A DNA stretch of 64,000 bases from Rhodospirillaceae bacterium (GCA_009772935.1 WOUR01000019.1:32089-96088); one strand, 5' to 3'. Shown: positions 51,634-61,925, counted from the stretch's first letter. Notes: generated by a model not told the origin, from the sequence alone. Numbers and translations are program-made.

Positions 51634-51996
51634 TCAGCCCTGACCGCGGGCCTTGAGCACGTAGCCCATCGCCCGGAAGCTCGAATCCTTCTGGATCGCC
51701 GATGTGATCCGCGGATCGCCGTGGGGATTGCTGAGGGCGTTGAGCACGTCGGTCTGGGTCTGGCAGGACGCCGCCACATTGGCGGCAAGCGACTGCGCAC
51801 TGGTGCTGAAGGCGTCCGCGAGATGAACATTGGCTGCCAGGCAGTTGTCGCGCGCCTCGTAGGCGTCGTTGATGCTCTTCATCAGCTTGGGATCGGACAG
51901 GCCGGCGCCGCTCATCGAGCTCGCCGCCTCGCAGCCTCCCACCAGCAACGGAAGTAGTACCATAGTCGCGTGCAGGGATGTCCTCGTCGCCTTCAT
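51634..51996 (-). CDS. Predicted lipoprotein of unknown function
   Basis: 120 residues. Signal peptide with lipobox VLLPLLVGGC; Cys23 would be lipidated. The mature part (about 95 residues) is Asp/Ala/Ser-rich with Cys39 and Cys66 as a possible disulfide (DNCLAAN ... AASCQTQ). Otherwise unrecognised. Start at 51996 chosen since a hydrophobic signal follows and GGGAAGAG precedes. Converges on the GMC operon (9-bp gap). Confidence 0.6.
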   Translation of the reverse strand: MKATRTSLHATMVLLPLLVGGCEAASSMSGAGLSDPKLMKSINDAYEARDNCLAANVHLADAFSTSAQSLAANVAASCQTQTDVLNALSNPHGDPRITSAIQKDSSFRAMGYVLKARGQG

Positions 51997-52036
51997 CCAC
52001 TCTTCCCGTCTCGTAACGCCAGCCAAGGAAATTATG

Positions 52037-52066
52037 CCGGGCCCGGCCTGTCAAGGCCAGGCCCGG
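52037..52066 (-). terminator. GC-rich hairpin terminator of the acyl-CoA dehydrogenase gene
   Basis: CCGGGCC-C-GGCCT (52037-52049), loop GTCA, AGGCC-A-GGCCCGG (52054-52066): a 12-bp stem with one C/A mismatch, 10 bp past the stop. On the minus strand it is followed by CATAATTTCC, a short T-containing tail. Confidence 0.65.
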
Positions 52067-52076
52067 ATCGCGCTGC

Positions 52077-53354
<1,278 letters not shown>

Positions 53355-53585
53355 CGGGGTTCCCTCAGGTCCATGAATATCTGCATCCATCCCTACAGGC
53401 CTGACATCACGGGTCAATCCCGCAGACGCTCGACAAACCGTTCCGCGACGGGTGGCGTTCGTAGGGGCAACTAGCGAGTGAAGCGGCTCAACCACGCTAA
53501 ACCACACTTGGTCTAGGGTCTCTTCTCCGGATAGCAGTCTCGCTTCCCCGCCGCGAAGAGCGTTCGCGACGGCCGGGCTGAGGCG

Positions 53586-55529
53586 TCACGCGGCTCGACG
53601 TCGGGCCAGAGCCGTCGCGAGGACGGAGCGCAACACGTCCGGTGAAATCGGCTTGCTGACGTAGCCGTCACCGCCAGCTGCCAGGAAGCGATCCTCATCG
53701 CCTGCCATGGCGCTGGCCGTCACGAACACGATGGGCACGCGACCCCGTGGCCCTTCCGCCGTTCGGATCAGCCGTGTCGCTTCAAGCCCGTCGAGGCGCG
53801 GCATCTGGACGTCCATCAAGACCGCGTCGTAGTTGTTGGCCGCCACGGCGCCCAAGGCTTCGGTACCGTCATCGACAAGATCGCAGGTGTGGCCATCCCT
53901 CGCCAGGAACGCCTGGAGGAGGCTCCGCATGGTCGGGGCATCGTCGGCCACCAGAATATGCAGCGCTTCCGGCGGGCGATCGGCGACGGGACCGGCGGCC
54001 GCGGGGACGGTTTCGACAACCGGCTGGCAGGGCAGATCGACCGTGAACAGCGAGCCTCGGCCGGGACTCGATTCGACGGAGATGCGCCCTCCCATGAGCG
54101 TGAGCAGCTGGCGACAGATCGGCAGGCCGAGACCCGTGCCCCCGAAACGGCGGGCGATGCTTTCGTCAGCCTGAACAAAACTCTCGAAGATCCGCTGCTG
54201 CATTTCGGGCGCCATGCCGATGCCGGTATCGGCCACGGTGAGCAGAAATCGGTGGCCTGCATCAACCGTCCGGACGTCGACGGATACCCTCCCCTGCGAA
54301 GTGAACTTCACGGCATTGGCGAGCAGATTGAGCAGCACCTGTCGCAAACGCCCCTCGTCGCCAAGAATTTGCCGTGGCAGGTCGTCGGCGATCCGCACCT
54401 CCAAGCAGTTGCCCCGCTCCTCAGCCGCTGCCGCCACGAGCGGTATCGTCGACTCAACGAGCGCGCGAACCGAGAATGGAGCCGATGTGACGGCGAGTCG
54501 GCCTTTCTCAAGCTGCGCGAAATCGAGGATATCGTTGACGATAGTCAGCAGATGCCGCGCCGCGTGCTCGGCCGTGTCGAGGTACTTGCCAACAACGGGA
54601 TCGGTCGTGCCCGGCCTTGCGAGGTCCAGCATGCCGAGGACTCCCGCCAGGGGGGTTCTTACCTCGTGGCTCATGTTGGCGAGGAACATCGACTTCGCCC
54701 GATCGGATGCCGTTGCGGCATCGCGGGCCAGTGCCAGTTCCGTTACGCGCTCCTCGATGTCGGTTGCCATGTGCGAAATGGCGGAGGCGAGGATTGTCAG
54801 TTCACTGTTTCGGCTGCTGATCCGTGGCCGCACGGAATAGTCGCCCTGACCGATCGATTCCGCCGCCTGGACAAGTTGGCCCAGCGGACGGGTCACTTGG
54901 CGTTGTGCGATTGCAAAGGCTGCCATGAAAGCGGCGATCGCCAGGCTGGATATCAAGATGACGCGCGTCATCAACTCGCCTCGAATACGGTCGATGGCCG
55001 CCAGCGAGAAGGCAAACCGGGCGAGGCCCAATCTCTGGCCCCCGAACGACAGCGGAACCTCGAACAGCTGCAGGATGGTGCCGTCGGCCTGGGCCAGTGG
55101 CAGTCCTTCGTGGGGTACGAGAGGCCCCCCGCAGTCCCCGAGCGGCCCGGCCGCCGCGATCACCATCCCCCGCACGTCGCACAGAAGCAGCGCCTCGAAG
55201 CTGCCGGCCCGAACGCTTTCCGACACTGAGTCGGCAACGCTGGCAAAGTCTCGTTCGGCCAGCGGAGCTGCAAACATGGCATTCAGCAGCTGACCGTCGG
55301 TGCGCGCACGGGCATGGAGCTCGACCAGCAGCGCCTCGCGCATCTGGATCGACTGGGTGTATGTCAGGGCGACGGCAGTGCCGGTGATGGCAATCAGGCC
55401 AAGCGCGAGCAGGCGCACCCGAAAGGAATCGCACAAGCGGCGTCCGCGGACGATTGCCCGCGCCATCCAGCCTCTCAGCGGATGCATGGATCCTTGCCGG
55501 GCGGCCCCGAGATCAACGAAGCTGCTCAC
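53586..55529 (-). CDS. Membrane hybrid sensor histidine kinase (HAMP-HisKA-HATPase-REC)
   Basis: 647 residues. TM1 about 38-60 and TM2 about 187-207 enclose a 125-residue periplasmic sensor; HAMP 209-262; dimerisation box with His288 in FLANMSHEVRTPLAG; HATPase boxes LLNLLANAVKFTSQG, VADTGIGMAPEMQ and GTGLGLPICR; receiver domain with Asp573 in VLMDVQMPRLDG and the late Lys in YVSKPISPD. No Hpt module or cognate regulator is visible nearby. The GTG start overlaps the PhnD-like gene by 17 bp, so they are co-translated. Confidence 0.93.
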   Translation of the reverse strand: MSSFVDLGAARQGSMHPLRGWMARAIVRGRRLCDSFRVRLLALGLIAITGTAVALTYTQSIQMREALLVELHARARTDGQLLNAMFAAPLAERDFASVADSVSESVRAGSFEALLLCDVRGMVIAAAGPLGDCGGPLVPHEGLPLAQADGTILQLFEVPLSFGGQRLGLARFAFSLAAIDRIRGELMTRVILISSLAIAAFMAAFAIAQRQVTRPLGQLVQAAESIGQGDYSVRPRISSRNSELTILASAISHMATDIEERVTELALARDAATASDRAKSMFLANMSHEVRTPLAGVLGMLDLARPGTTDPVVGKYLDTAEHAARHLLTIVNDILDFAQLEKGRLAVTSAPFSVRALVESTIPLVAAAAEERGNCLEVRIADDLPRQILGDEGRLRQVLLNLLANAVKFTSQGRVSVDVRTVDAGHRFLLTVADTGIGMAPEMQQRIFESFVQADESIARRFGGTGLGLPICRQLLTLMGGRISVESSPGRGSLFTVDLPCQPVVETVPAAAGPVADRPPEALHILVADDAPTMRSLLQAFLARDGHTCDLVDDGTEALGAVAANNYDAVLMDVQMPRLDGLEATRLIRTAEGPRGRVPIVFVTASAMAGDEDRFLAAGGDGYVSKPISPDVLRSVLATALARRRAA

Positions 55530-56346
55530 GGGTTTCGGCCGTAATCGAGTCGATCACCTCCAGGTCCCTTTCGGGCACGGGACGGATGGCTCGTACCCCC
55601 GTCAGGGCCGTGAACTCTCGGCCGAGGTCCGTTGTCGGGAAAGCCAAGAGGGCAGCCTTGAGCGCAGCAGCCCTCTCGGCCGGCATGGCGCGCCCCTGCA
55701 ACAACAGGAAGTTCGGCAGTTTGGCAAATTCCTCCATCACCGACAGGCGTTCGGCGATCTCGGGGCGGATGGCGCGCAGTTCGCCGGCACTCATCATGGC
55801 CAGAGGCGCGCTTGCCGAGGTCAGCACCTGGGCAAGACTATCCTCGTTGCGGGTCCAGACCACCTCGTAGTCGACACCTGCCACCAGTCCGCGCTGTCGC
55901 AACCAGTTCTTGCCGACCAGGACCAGCATCGACTGCGGGTTGGACACAGCCAGAGCCTTGCCCCGCAGGGCCTCGATCGAGGGGGCCGGCGCGGCCTTGA
56001 GCGTCACCAACAGGGCCGGAATGGGAGGCTCGAAGCCCGCGATCAGGGTCAGTCCCCCGTCCAGCTGGGCGATCCGCCCAAGATTGGCCGCCGTCACCAC
56101 AAGATCGTACTCGCCGGCCACGGTACGTGACTGAAAGGTGCGGAAATCGGGTGCCGTCGTGATCTCGACCGGCATGCCGAGTGCTGCAGAGAGATGATCG
56201 CGCAGCGGCCTGTAGTTGGTGAGGAGAACCCGCGGGCTGAGATTGGGCAGGACGCCGACCTGGAACGCCTGCGCCCAAGCCGGTAGCCCCGAGGCGAGGA
56301 TGGTCACGGAGAGTAGCAAGGCACCGGCGATCGCGCGGATGTTCAT
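55513..56346 (-). CDS. PhnD-like periplasmic substrate-binding protein
   Basis: 277 residues. Sec signal (MNIRAIAGALLLSVTILASG, cleaved near AWA-QA, about residue 26) and a type II periplasmic-binding fold: FQVGVLPNLSPRVLLTNYRPLRDHLSA, EYDLVVTAANLGRIAQLDGG, the ligand-contact loop GKALAVSNPQSMLVLVG and GVDYEVVWTRNEDS. It resembles phosphonate/phosphate-type PhnD proteins. No ABC permease or ATPase is adjacent; instead it lies directly before a hybrid kinase, suggesting a ligand-presenting accessory to the sensor. Confidence 0.87.
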   Translation of the reverse strand: MNIRAIAGALLLSVTILASGLPAWAQAFQVGVLPNLSPRVLLTNYRPLRDHLSAALGMPVEITTAPDFRTFQSRTVAGEYDLVVTAANLGRIAQLDGGLTLIAGFEPPIPALLVTLKAAPAPSIEALRGKALAVSNPQSMLVLVGKNWLRQRGLVAGVDYEVVWTRNEDSLAQVLTSASAPLAMMSAGELRAIRPEIAERLSVMEEFAKLPNFLLLQGRAMPAERAAALKAALLAFPTTDLGREFTALTGVRAIRPVPERDLEVIDSITAETREQLR

Positions 56347-56566
56347 TCATTGTCCCTTTCTGACGCTCCGGCGCGGCGTTGCACCGTCCGTGCCGAGATG
56401 GGAACGTGCGTAGAATCGCGTATTTACGGCGATTCTCGTGTGGGGCTTGTTTGCAGAATGCGAATCGACGCCCCTCCAACCTTCCGCGACTTGCAAATTG
56501 CAAAGGATGGCGTGGGGTTCGCGAGGCGGCCTTGGCCGGCCTGGAGAACGCTGTTGCGGACGGTAA

Positions 56567-56659
56567 TGGCGGAGGGGATGGGATTCGAACCCACGATAGG
56601 GATTATCTCCCTATAACGGTTTAGCAAACCGCCGCCTTCGGCCACTCGGCCACCCCTCC
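56567..56659 (-). tRNA. tRNA-Ser (anticodon GCU)
   Basis: Class II tRNA of 90 nt (56570-56659) plus genome-encoded CCA (56567-56569). The 5' acceptor GGAGGGG pairs with CCCCTCC; the anticodon loop reads TTTGCTAAA (GCT) in the stem CGGTTTGCTAAACCG; a long variable arm TATAGGGAGATAATCCCTAT follows; T-loop GTTCGAATC. Discriminator base G73. Decodes AGC/AGU serine codons. No integrase or att-like repeat is seen beside it. Confidence 0.97.
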
Positions 56660-56807
56660 GCAGACCCGTTAAGACCCCGGCGACCATAAACCACGACGGA
56701 TGCCGGGCGGTTCTAGCGGCGGGCCCCTGGAGTGTCAAACGACACCACGATTTCACGAGGTTTTACAGGCTCTTGGCGTACCGCCCTGAAGCGTGCGACG
56801 GTGCCCC

Positions 56808-57968
56808 ATGACCTCCAGTTCCATCGACATGCTCCAGCGCCTGGTGGCGTTCGACACCACCTCGCGCAATTCCAACCTCGACCTGATCAAGTACATCCAG
56901 GGCTACCTGGACGAGCACGGGATCCGGAGCACGCTGATCCCCAATGAGGAAGGTACCAAGGCCAACCTGTTCGCCTCGATCGGCCCCGAGACCGAGGGCG
57001 GCATCGTCCTGTCGGGCCACACCGACGTCGTGCCGGTCGACGGCCAGGCCTGGGAGACCGACCCGTGGACGCTGACGGCAAAGGCTGACGGCAATCTCTA
57101 CGGCCGCGGCACCTGCGACATGAAGGGATTCATCGCCGCCTGCCTCGCCCACGTGCCGGCGCTGAAGAATGCGAAGCTCAAGGTGCCGATGCATTTCGCC
57201 TTCAGCTACGACGAGGAGATCGGCTGCCTGGGCGCGCATGCGCTCGCGGAAAAGCTCGTCGGCAACGTGCCGCGCCCGCAGGCCGTGATCGTGGGCGAAC
57301 CCACCATGATGGGTGTCGTCAATGCCCAGAACGCCGGCGGCGGCATCATCGCCACCTTCACCGGGGTCGAGGCCCACTCCTCCATGACGCATCTCGGCGT
57401 CAGCGCCATCCATTTCGCCGGCGACTTCATCCACTGGCTGAACGAGCTGCAGGTCGAGCTGGCCGGCCGCAAGCGCACCGACATCGACACCGTGCCCGGC
57501 CACACAACCATCAATGTCGGCATCGTGACCGGTGGCACGGCCGCCAATATCCTGGCGCGCGAATGCACGCTGAACTGGGGCTACCGCACCCTGCCCGGCG
57601 ACGATCCGTGGGAGGTGCAGCGCCGCGCCGAAGCCTATGTCGCCGAACTGCTGCTGCCGAAGATGAAGGCCAAACACCCCGACGCCGATATCCAGATGAA
57701 GCGCCGCTCCTTCGTGCCCGGCCTGCTGCCGCAGGAAAACGAGGAAGCCGCGAAGCTTGCCTTGCAGTGGACCGGCGGCAATCGCACCTATGCCGTGCCC
57801 TACGGCACCGAAGCCGGCATCTTCCGCAGCCACGGCATCCCCACCGTGATCTGCGGACCGGGCGACATCTCGCAGGCCCATCAGCCCAACGAATTCGTCG
57901 CGAAGTCGCAGATGGATGCCTGCGACGCCTTCATCGGCAAGATGATCGGCTGGGCGGAGCGGCAGTAG
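56808..57968 (+). CDS. argE: Acetylornithine deacetylase (ArgE, M20 family)
   Basis: 386 residues. Di-zinc M20 metallohydrolase: metal His in IVLSGHTDVVPVDGQAW, bridging Asp in LYGRGTCDMKGF, catalytic Glu-Glu in FAFSYDEEIGCLG, and IVGEPTMMG. The lid/dimerisation domain spans about residues 180-290. Hydrolyses N-acetylornithine to ornithine in arginine synthesis; related N-acyl amino acid hydrolases look similar, so specificity is likely but not proven. ATG at 56808 chosen over a GTG 15 bases upstream. Confidence 0.9.
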   Translation: MTSSSIDMLQRLVAFDTTSRNSNLDLIKYIQGYLDEHGIRSTLIPNEEGTKANLFASIGPETEGGIVLSGHTDVVPVDGQAWETDPWTLTAKADGNLYGRGTCDMKGFIAACLAHVPALKNAKLKVPMHFAFSYDEEIGCLGAHALAEKLVGNVPRPQAVIVGEPTMMGVVNAQNAGGGIIATFTGVEAHSSMTHLGVSAIHFAGDFIHWLNELQVELAGRKRTDIDTVPGHTTINVGIVTGGTAANILARECTLNWGYRTLPGDDPWEVQRRAEAYVAELLLPKMKAKHPDADIQMKRRSFVPGLLPQENEEAAKLALQWTGGNRTYAVPYGTEAGIFRSHGIPTVICGPGDISQAHQPNEFVAKSQMDACDAFIGKMIGWAERQ

Positions 57969-57975
57969 GCCGGCA

Positions 57976-58494
57976 TCACCCTTCGGTGCGGCGCGTCGTC
58001 TCGAACAGGAACCAGACGCGCTTTTCGGCCTCGTCGATCCAGTTCTCGATCAGGCTGGCCGTCGCGATGTCGCCATGCTCGTCGCAGAGTTGGTGGAGCG
58101 TGCGCATGTGGACACAGAGCTGCTTGTTGTCGTCGCGCAACTCCGCAAGCATGTCGAGCGGCGTGACATAGTCGGCATCGTTGTCGAGGATGCGCTGCAG
58201 CCGCGAGATATGGCCGATCGACCGGAGCGTCGTGCCGCCGAGCTTGCGCACACGCTCGGCGATCACGTCCGTCATGGCATCGATCTCGGTCGCCTGCTCG
58301 TCCAACAGGAGGTGGTAGTCGCGGAAATTCGGGCCCGACATGTGCCAGTGGAAGTTCTTGGTCTTCCAGTAGAGCGCGGCCACGTCGGCCAGCAGGATGT
58401 TCAAACCGCCGCTCAGATCCTTGGTGGCGTTCTCGCCGAGATCGGTCGGAGTGGCGAGCGCGGCCGTCTTGCGGGCCTTCACGTCTTTGCTCAT
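57976..58494 (-). CDS. dps: Dps-family DNA-binding/ferritin-like protein
   Basis: 172 residues. Four-helix ferroxidase Dps fold with the inter-subunit iron site NFHWHMSGPNFRDYHLLLDEQATEIDAMTD (His, Asp and Glu ligands) near residues 47-77 and AERVRKLGGTTLRS. Stores iron and shields DNA from oxidative stress as a dodecamer. Longer basic N-terminus (KDVKARKTAALATP) likely used for DNA binding. SD AGGAGA precedes the ATG at 58494. Monocistronic. Confidence 0.93.
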   Translation of the reverse strand: MSKDVKARKTAALATPTDLGENATKDLSGGLNILLADVAALYWKTKNFHWHMSGPNFRDYHLLLDEQATEIDAMTDVIAERVRKLGGTTLRSIGHISRLQRILDNDADYVTPLDMLAELRDDNKQLCVHMRTLHQLCDEHGDIATASLIENWIDEAEKRVWFLFETTRRTEG

Positions 58495-58550
58495 GGACTG
58501 GCTCTCCTGAAAGGAAGTATGTCGAAGTCTAGCGTGGGCCGGCGAACCCG

Positions 58551-58973
58551 TCAGCCGGCACAGACCGGCTGCTCGACCCGGAACACTTCGTGCTGACCGA
58601 ACCGCTTGGTGTAGGTATCGACGATCGAGGCGACCTTGCGCCGATGTGCCGGCGCGTCGAAAACGACAACCACCACGAGCTTCGTGCGTTCGGTTCCGAT
58701 GACTCCCGCCGGATCGCGATGCTGCCCGCGCGCGTCGATCACGGTGAGGCCGGCCGGAAACTGCGGCGTCACAGTGTCGGCCAGGAACGACGCCCATTCC
58801 GAATCGCTCACCTCGCCACCCGCCGGCTTGTCCCGTCCGAAGTAGAGATTGACCTCGACGGCCGGCTTGAGAGGAACTGCGCAAACCGCGGACGGCCCCG
58901 GCTGTGCGCAGGCGAAAAGCGTCGGGCAGAGCAAGGCTGCCCCCAACGCCCCGCGCCAGGACCCGCCGGGCAT
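58551..58973 (-). CDS. DUF3574 domain predicted lipoprotein
   Basis: 140 residues. N-terminal hydrophobic stretch ending in a lipobox (LLCPTLFAC, Cys22) followed by the DUF3574 core: VEVNLYFGRDKPAGGEVSDSEWASFLADTVTPQFPAGLT, DARGQHRDPAG and KLVVVVVFDAP, and the late KRFGQHEVFRVEQPVC segment. Function unknown; often near lipoproteins and envelope genes. The ATG at 58973 is used because the hydrophobic signal starts there. Confidence 0.75.
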   Translation of the reverse strand: MPGGSWRGALGAALLCPTLFACAQPGPSAVCAVPLKPAVEVNLYFGRDKPAGGEVSDSEWASFLADTVTPQFPAGLTVIDARGQHRDPAGVIGTERTKLVVVVVFDAPAHRRKVASIVDTYTKRFGQHEVFRVEQPVCAG

Positions 58974-58974
58974 C

Positions 58975-59601
58975 CTAGTTGAGATACGGAACGGCCATGC
59001 CCTTCGTGACGGCAGGCCGGGCATTCACGATGTCGTACCAGCGCTTCACGTTGGGAAAGTCTGCGAGGTTAACGGTGTGCCATTCGTGACGCGCCGCCCA
59101 CGGGAAGATCGACATGTCGGCGATCGTGTATTCCTCGCCCGCTACGAAGGCGTGGCCGGCCAGTTGCTTGTCGAGCACGCCGTAGAGCCGCTTCGCCTCG
59201 TCGACGTAGCGCTTCATGCCGTACTCGATCTTCGTCGGGGCGGCCCGCAGGAAGTGATGCGCCTGACCGAGCATCGGGCCGAAACCGCCCATCTGCCACA
59301 TCAGCCACTGGATCGAATCGTAACGCCGGGCGCCATCGGCCGGCAGGAACTTCTTCGTCTTGTCGGCGAGGTAGATCAGGATCGCCCCCGACTCGAACAG
59401 GCTGTACGGCTTGCCGCCCGGACCGTCGGGATCGACGATCGCCGGAATCCGATTGTTCGGGCTGATGCGCAGGAACTCGGGCTTGTGCTGCTCGCCTTTG
59501 GAGATGTCGATCTTGTGCACGCTGTAAGGCAGTTCGCACTCTTCGAGCATGATGGAAATCTTGCGGCCATTCGGCGTGCCCCACGTGTGAAGCTCGATCA
59601 T
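58975..59601 (-). CDS. Glutathione S-transferase, YghU/YfcG-like (nu-type)
   Basis: 208 residues. Starts MIELHTWGTPNGRKISIMLEE; the motif 'TxNGxKxxIxLEE' is typical of the disulfide-bond oxidoreductase-like Nu GSTs (YghU/YfcG), with Thr8/Asn11 at the GSH site. GSH loop ISPNNRIPAIVDPDG and FESGAILIYLADKT follow; C-terminal helix end EEYTIADMSIFPWAARHE. Stops one base before the DUF3574 gene begins. SD GAGGAG abuts the ATG, unusually close. Confidence 0.9.
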   Translation of the reverse strand: MIELHTWGTPNGRKISIMLEECELPYSVHKIDISKGEQHKPEFLRISPNNRIPAIVDPDGPGGKPYSLFESGAILIYLADKTKKFLPADGARRYDSIQWLMWQMGGFGPMLGQAHHFLRAAPTKIEYGMKRYVDEAKRLYGVLDKQLAGHAFVAGEEYTIADMSIFPWAARHEWHTVNLADFPNVKRWYDIVNARPAVTKGMAVPYLN

Positions 59602-59648
59602 CTCCTCAGTCCCCCGTTCATCAAGATGAGATAGGTCCGCCGGGCACT

Positions 59649-60305
59649 TCAGGCCCAGCTGTCGTCGTCGCCGCCGAAACCGCCATCGTCGAGTGCAGCG
59701 GTATCGTAGTCGCCCGCCCCCGCCTGGTCGTCGGCAAGAGCCTGTTGTTGCTGGATCGAGGAGTCCGGCGGCAGCAATTCGGGCGGTGTTATGCTGCCCG
59801 TCGCAGCCTGCTGCTGGCCGAACGGGTTGCTGCCCATCAGGCCGCGAATGCCTTCGAACAGCAGCGCGCCGCCAGCCACGCCGGCGGCAGTGGCCATCGC
59901 CGTCCGCAGAAAGCTCCCGCCCGCCGGCTGTTGCTGTTGCTGCTGCGGCGCAAGAGCGGCCTGCAGCGGCGAGCGAGTGGACGGTGCCGTCGACGGCACC
60001 GACGTGCGCGCCGCACTCGCGGCGGCCGCACCCCACGGTCCGACCGGTGGCGCGCTGCCGAGAAACCCGGCGGCCGCCGGCTGGCCGGTACCCGCCTTTG
60101 CTTCAAGTGCGGCAATGCGCTCCTGGGCAGCCTTCAGTGCCTGGTCCTGGACGAGAACCGTCTGCACCAGCAGATACGGCGCGGCCGGCTGTTGCGCCGC
60201 GAGTCCCTTGATGAACGACTCGGCTTCGCCGTCGCGCGGCTGTGACTCGAACGGCTTCAGCCGATCGAACAGACCCGAGATCAGATCGCGTTCGTGCTGT
60301 TGCAT
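59649..60305 (-). CDS. DUF2076 protein
   Basis: 218 residues. N-terminal conserved part MQQHERDLISGLFDRLKPFESQPRDGEAESFI with a coiled coil (DQALKAAQERIAALEAK) is the DUF2076 signature; the middle is Ala/Gly/Gln-rich, with a Q5 tract, and a hydrophobic GVAGGALLFEGIRGLMG segment precedes an acidic tail (GDYDTAALDDGGFGGDDDSW). Periplasmic ligand-binding is proposed for the family, but no signal is visible here. Function unknown. Confidence 0.85.
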   Translation of the reverse strand: MQQHERDLISGLFDRLKPFESQPRDGEAESFIKGLAAQQPAAPYLLVQTVLVQDQALKAAQERIAALEAKAGTGQPAAAGFLGSAPPVGPWGAAAASAARTSVPSTAPSTRSPLQAALAPQQQQQQPAGGSFLRTAMATAAGVAGGALLFEGIRGLMGSNPFGQQQAATGSITPPELLPPDSSIQQQQALADDQAGAGDYDTAALDDGGFGGDDDSWA

Positions 60306-60375
60306 GACCAGTCTCCCGACCCTCCACGATGGGCTCCGCCAACGTGGTTGTCCGTCGCCGGAGCGTCAAGGGCGG

Positions 60376-61665
60376 CTAGTTCACCATCGCCTGGTAGACC
60401 AGGTCCCGCATCAAGAAACGGTAACGCAGCCGTGCCTGTGGCGATTGCATCATGAAAACGACATACAGGCGCTCCCGCGGGTCGTGCCAGAAGTAGGTCC
60501 CGTAGGCTCCCCCCCAGAAATAGTCGTTGGGCGATCCCGGCAACGGATTGACGCCCTGCACGTTACGCACCGCGAATCCCAGGCCGAAGCCCTGCCCCAT
60601 CCGGGCGCTCGGCTCGAGCGCCTCGAAGCGGAACATGTCGGCGCCCATCTTGATCTCGGGCGGCAGAGCGTCGGCGGTCATCAGGTCGATCGTCTTGCGC
60701 GAGACCAGGCGCACGCCGTCGAGCTGGCCGCCATTGGCGAACATCTGCAGGAATCGGGCATAGTCGGCCGCCGTGGAGACCATGCCGCCGCCTCCCGAGC
60801 GCCAGTTGAATTTCTCGGTGATGTCGGGAATCGCCGGCGCTTCGTTCTTCGGCCCCTCCTTCATCGGCTTCGCCCCGCGCGCCTTCTTGTCTGCGCTGGC
60901 CTCGAAGCCGGTATCGCCCATCTTGAGCGGCTTGGTGATGCGCTCCTCGATGAACTTATCGAGCGGCATGCCGGACGCGACCTCGACGACGCGGCCCAGC
61001 ACGTCGGTCGACATCGAATATTCCCAGGTCGTGCCCGGCTGGTAGAGAAGCGCGAGCTTTGCGAGCTTGTCGGCCATCTCCGCATTGGTCTGGCTACGGT
61101 CGGCAACCTTCATGTCGACGTAGGACTGCTTCACCGGATTGGCTCCCACCGCACCGTAGGTCAGTCCCGAGGTATGGCGCATCAGGTCGTGTACCGTCAT
61201 CGGCCGGAACTGTGGCTCCAGCACCATCTCCGTCGTGCCGTCGTCCTTCTTCTTCGGGACCGCGACCTTCGTCTCGGCGAAGGCTGGTATGTACATCGAC
61301 ACGCGGTCGGCCAGCGTGAGCTTGCCTTCCTCCATCAGCATCATTGCCGCCAGGGTGACGATCGGCTTGGTCATCGAGGCGATGCGGAAGATCGTGTCGT
61401 TGGTCATCGTGACCTTGGCGTCCTTGTCGCGGAAGCCGTAGGACTCGAACATCACGATCTTGCCGTTGCGCGCGATCAGCACGACGGCGCCGGGAAGCTC
61501 GTTGTTCTTCACGCCCTCGTTCAGCCGGTTGCTGAGGCGCTTCAGCCGCGTCGAGAGAAACCCCACTTCTTCCGGGGACTGCACCTTTGGGATGCCCTGC
61601 GCACCGGCCGGCCAAGCCAGGACGCCCCCGAGCGCCACCGCGGCAGCCATACGAACGATCGACAT
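60376..61665 (-). CDS. Secreted serine hydrolase of the beta-lactamase class C/DD-peptidase/esterase fold
   Basis: 429 residues. Signal peptide (SIVRMAAAVALGGVLAWPAG, cleaved near residue 22). SxxK is Ser97-Met-Thr-Lys100 in FRIASMTKPI; the second motif is the tyrosine in TWEYSMSTDVLG; late HDP-type segment is present near YFWHDPRERLYVVFMMQ. Such proteins are periplasmic beta-lactamases, D-aminopeptidases or EstB-like esterases. Start with GGAGGAG about 9 bases before ATG. Divergent from the riboswitch-FAAL unit. Confidence 0.87.
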   Translation of the reverse strand: MSIVRMAAAVALGGVLAWPAGAQGIPKVQSPEEVGFLSTRLKRLSNRLNEGVKNNELPGAVVLIARNGKIVMFESYGFRDKDAKVTMTNDTIFRIASMTKPIVTLAAMMLMEEGKLTLADRVSMYIPAFAETKVAVPKKKDDGTTEMVLEPQFRPMTVHDLMRHTSGLTYGAVGANPVKQSYVDMKVADRSQTNAEMADKLAKLALLYQPGTTWEYSMSTDVLGRVVEVASGMPLDKFIEERITKPLKMGDTGFEASADKKARGAKPMKEGPKNEAPAIPDITEKFNWRSGGGGMVSTAADYARFLQMFANGGQLDGVRLVSRKTIDLMTADALPPEIKMGADMFRFEALEPSARMGQGFGLGFAVRNVQGVNPLPGSPNDYFWGGAYGTYFWHDPRERLYVVFMMQSPQARLRYRFLMRDLVYQAMVN

Positions 61666-61703
61666 ATTGCAGTCTCCTCCCGAACTTTGACGCATGAAAG
61701 CAA

Positions 61704-61732
61704 TTGACCGGCGGCAAGCGCAAGCCTAACGA
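61704..61732 (+). promoter_or_regulatory. Putative sigma70 promoter of the riboswitch-FAAL transcript
   Basis: TTGACC (61704-61709), 17-bp spacer, TAACGA (61727-61732). Transcription would start near 61739-61741, exactly at the first bases of the riboswitch, which supports this choice. The -10 is imperfect. Confidence 0.5.
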
Positions 61733-61740
61733 ATGCATAT

Positions 61741-61925
61741 CGACGGTCCTCCTTAACCGGAGGCTAACAGGGAATGCCGTGCCGCTCCCTTCACTGGGAG
61801 CCAATCGGCAGCTGTACCCGCAGCTGTAAGCGGCGAGCGAGAGCCCATATGTCACTGGACTTCGGTCTGGGAAGACGGGCAGGAGCTGCGACCCGCGAGC
61901 CAGAAGACCTGCCGGCGATAGCGTC
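61741..61925 (+). ncRNA. Cobalamin (adenosylcobalamin/B12) riboswitch
   Basis: All core elements of the RF00174 family are visible in order: P2 CCTCC/GGAGG with AACAGGGAAT (around 61767-61775), GCCGTGCC and the GCTCCC/GGGAGC helix (61784-61801), GGCAGCTGTACCCGCAGCTG with TAAGCGG, the CACTGG/GGGAAG core strands, and the B12 box GAGCCAGAAGACCTGCC at 61897-61913. CGAC (61741-61744) and GTCG (61922-61925) may close P1. It lies on the same strand as, and 90-100 nt before, the FAAL ATG, with no gene in between. There is no terminator-like U-run after it, so control is probably on translation. Confidence 0.95.

Noticed and set aside
56347..56807. Possible genomic island or phage site at tRNA-Ser
   Set aside because: No integrase, no direct repeat of the tRNA 3' end, and both sides carry ordinary chromosomal genes.
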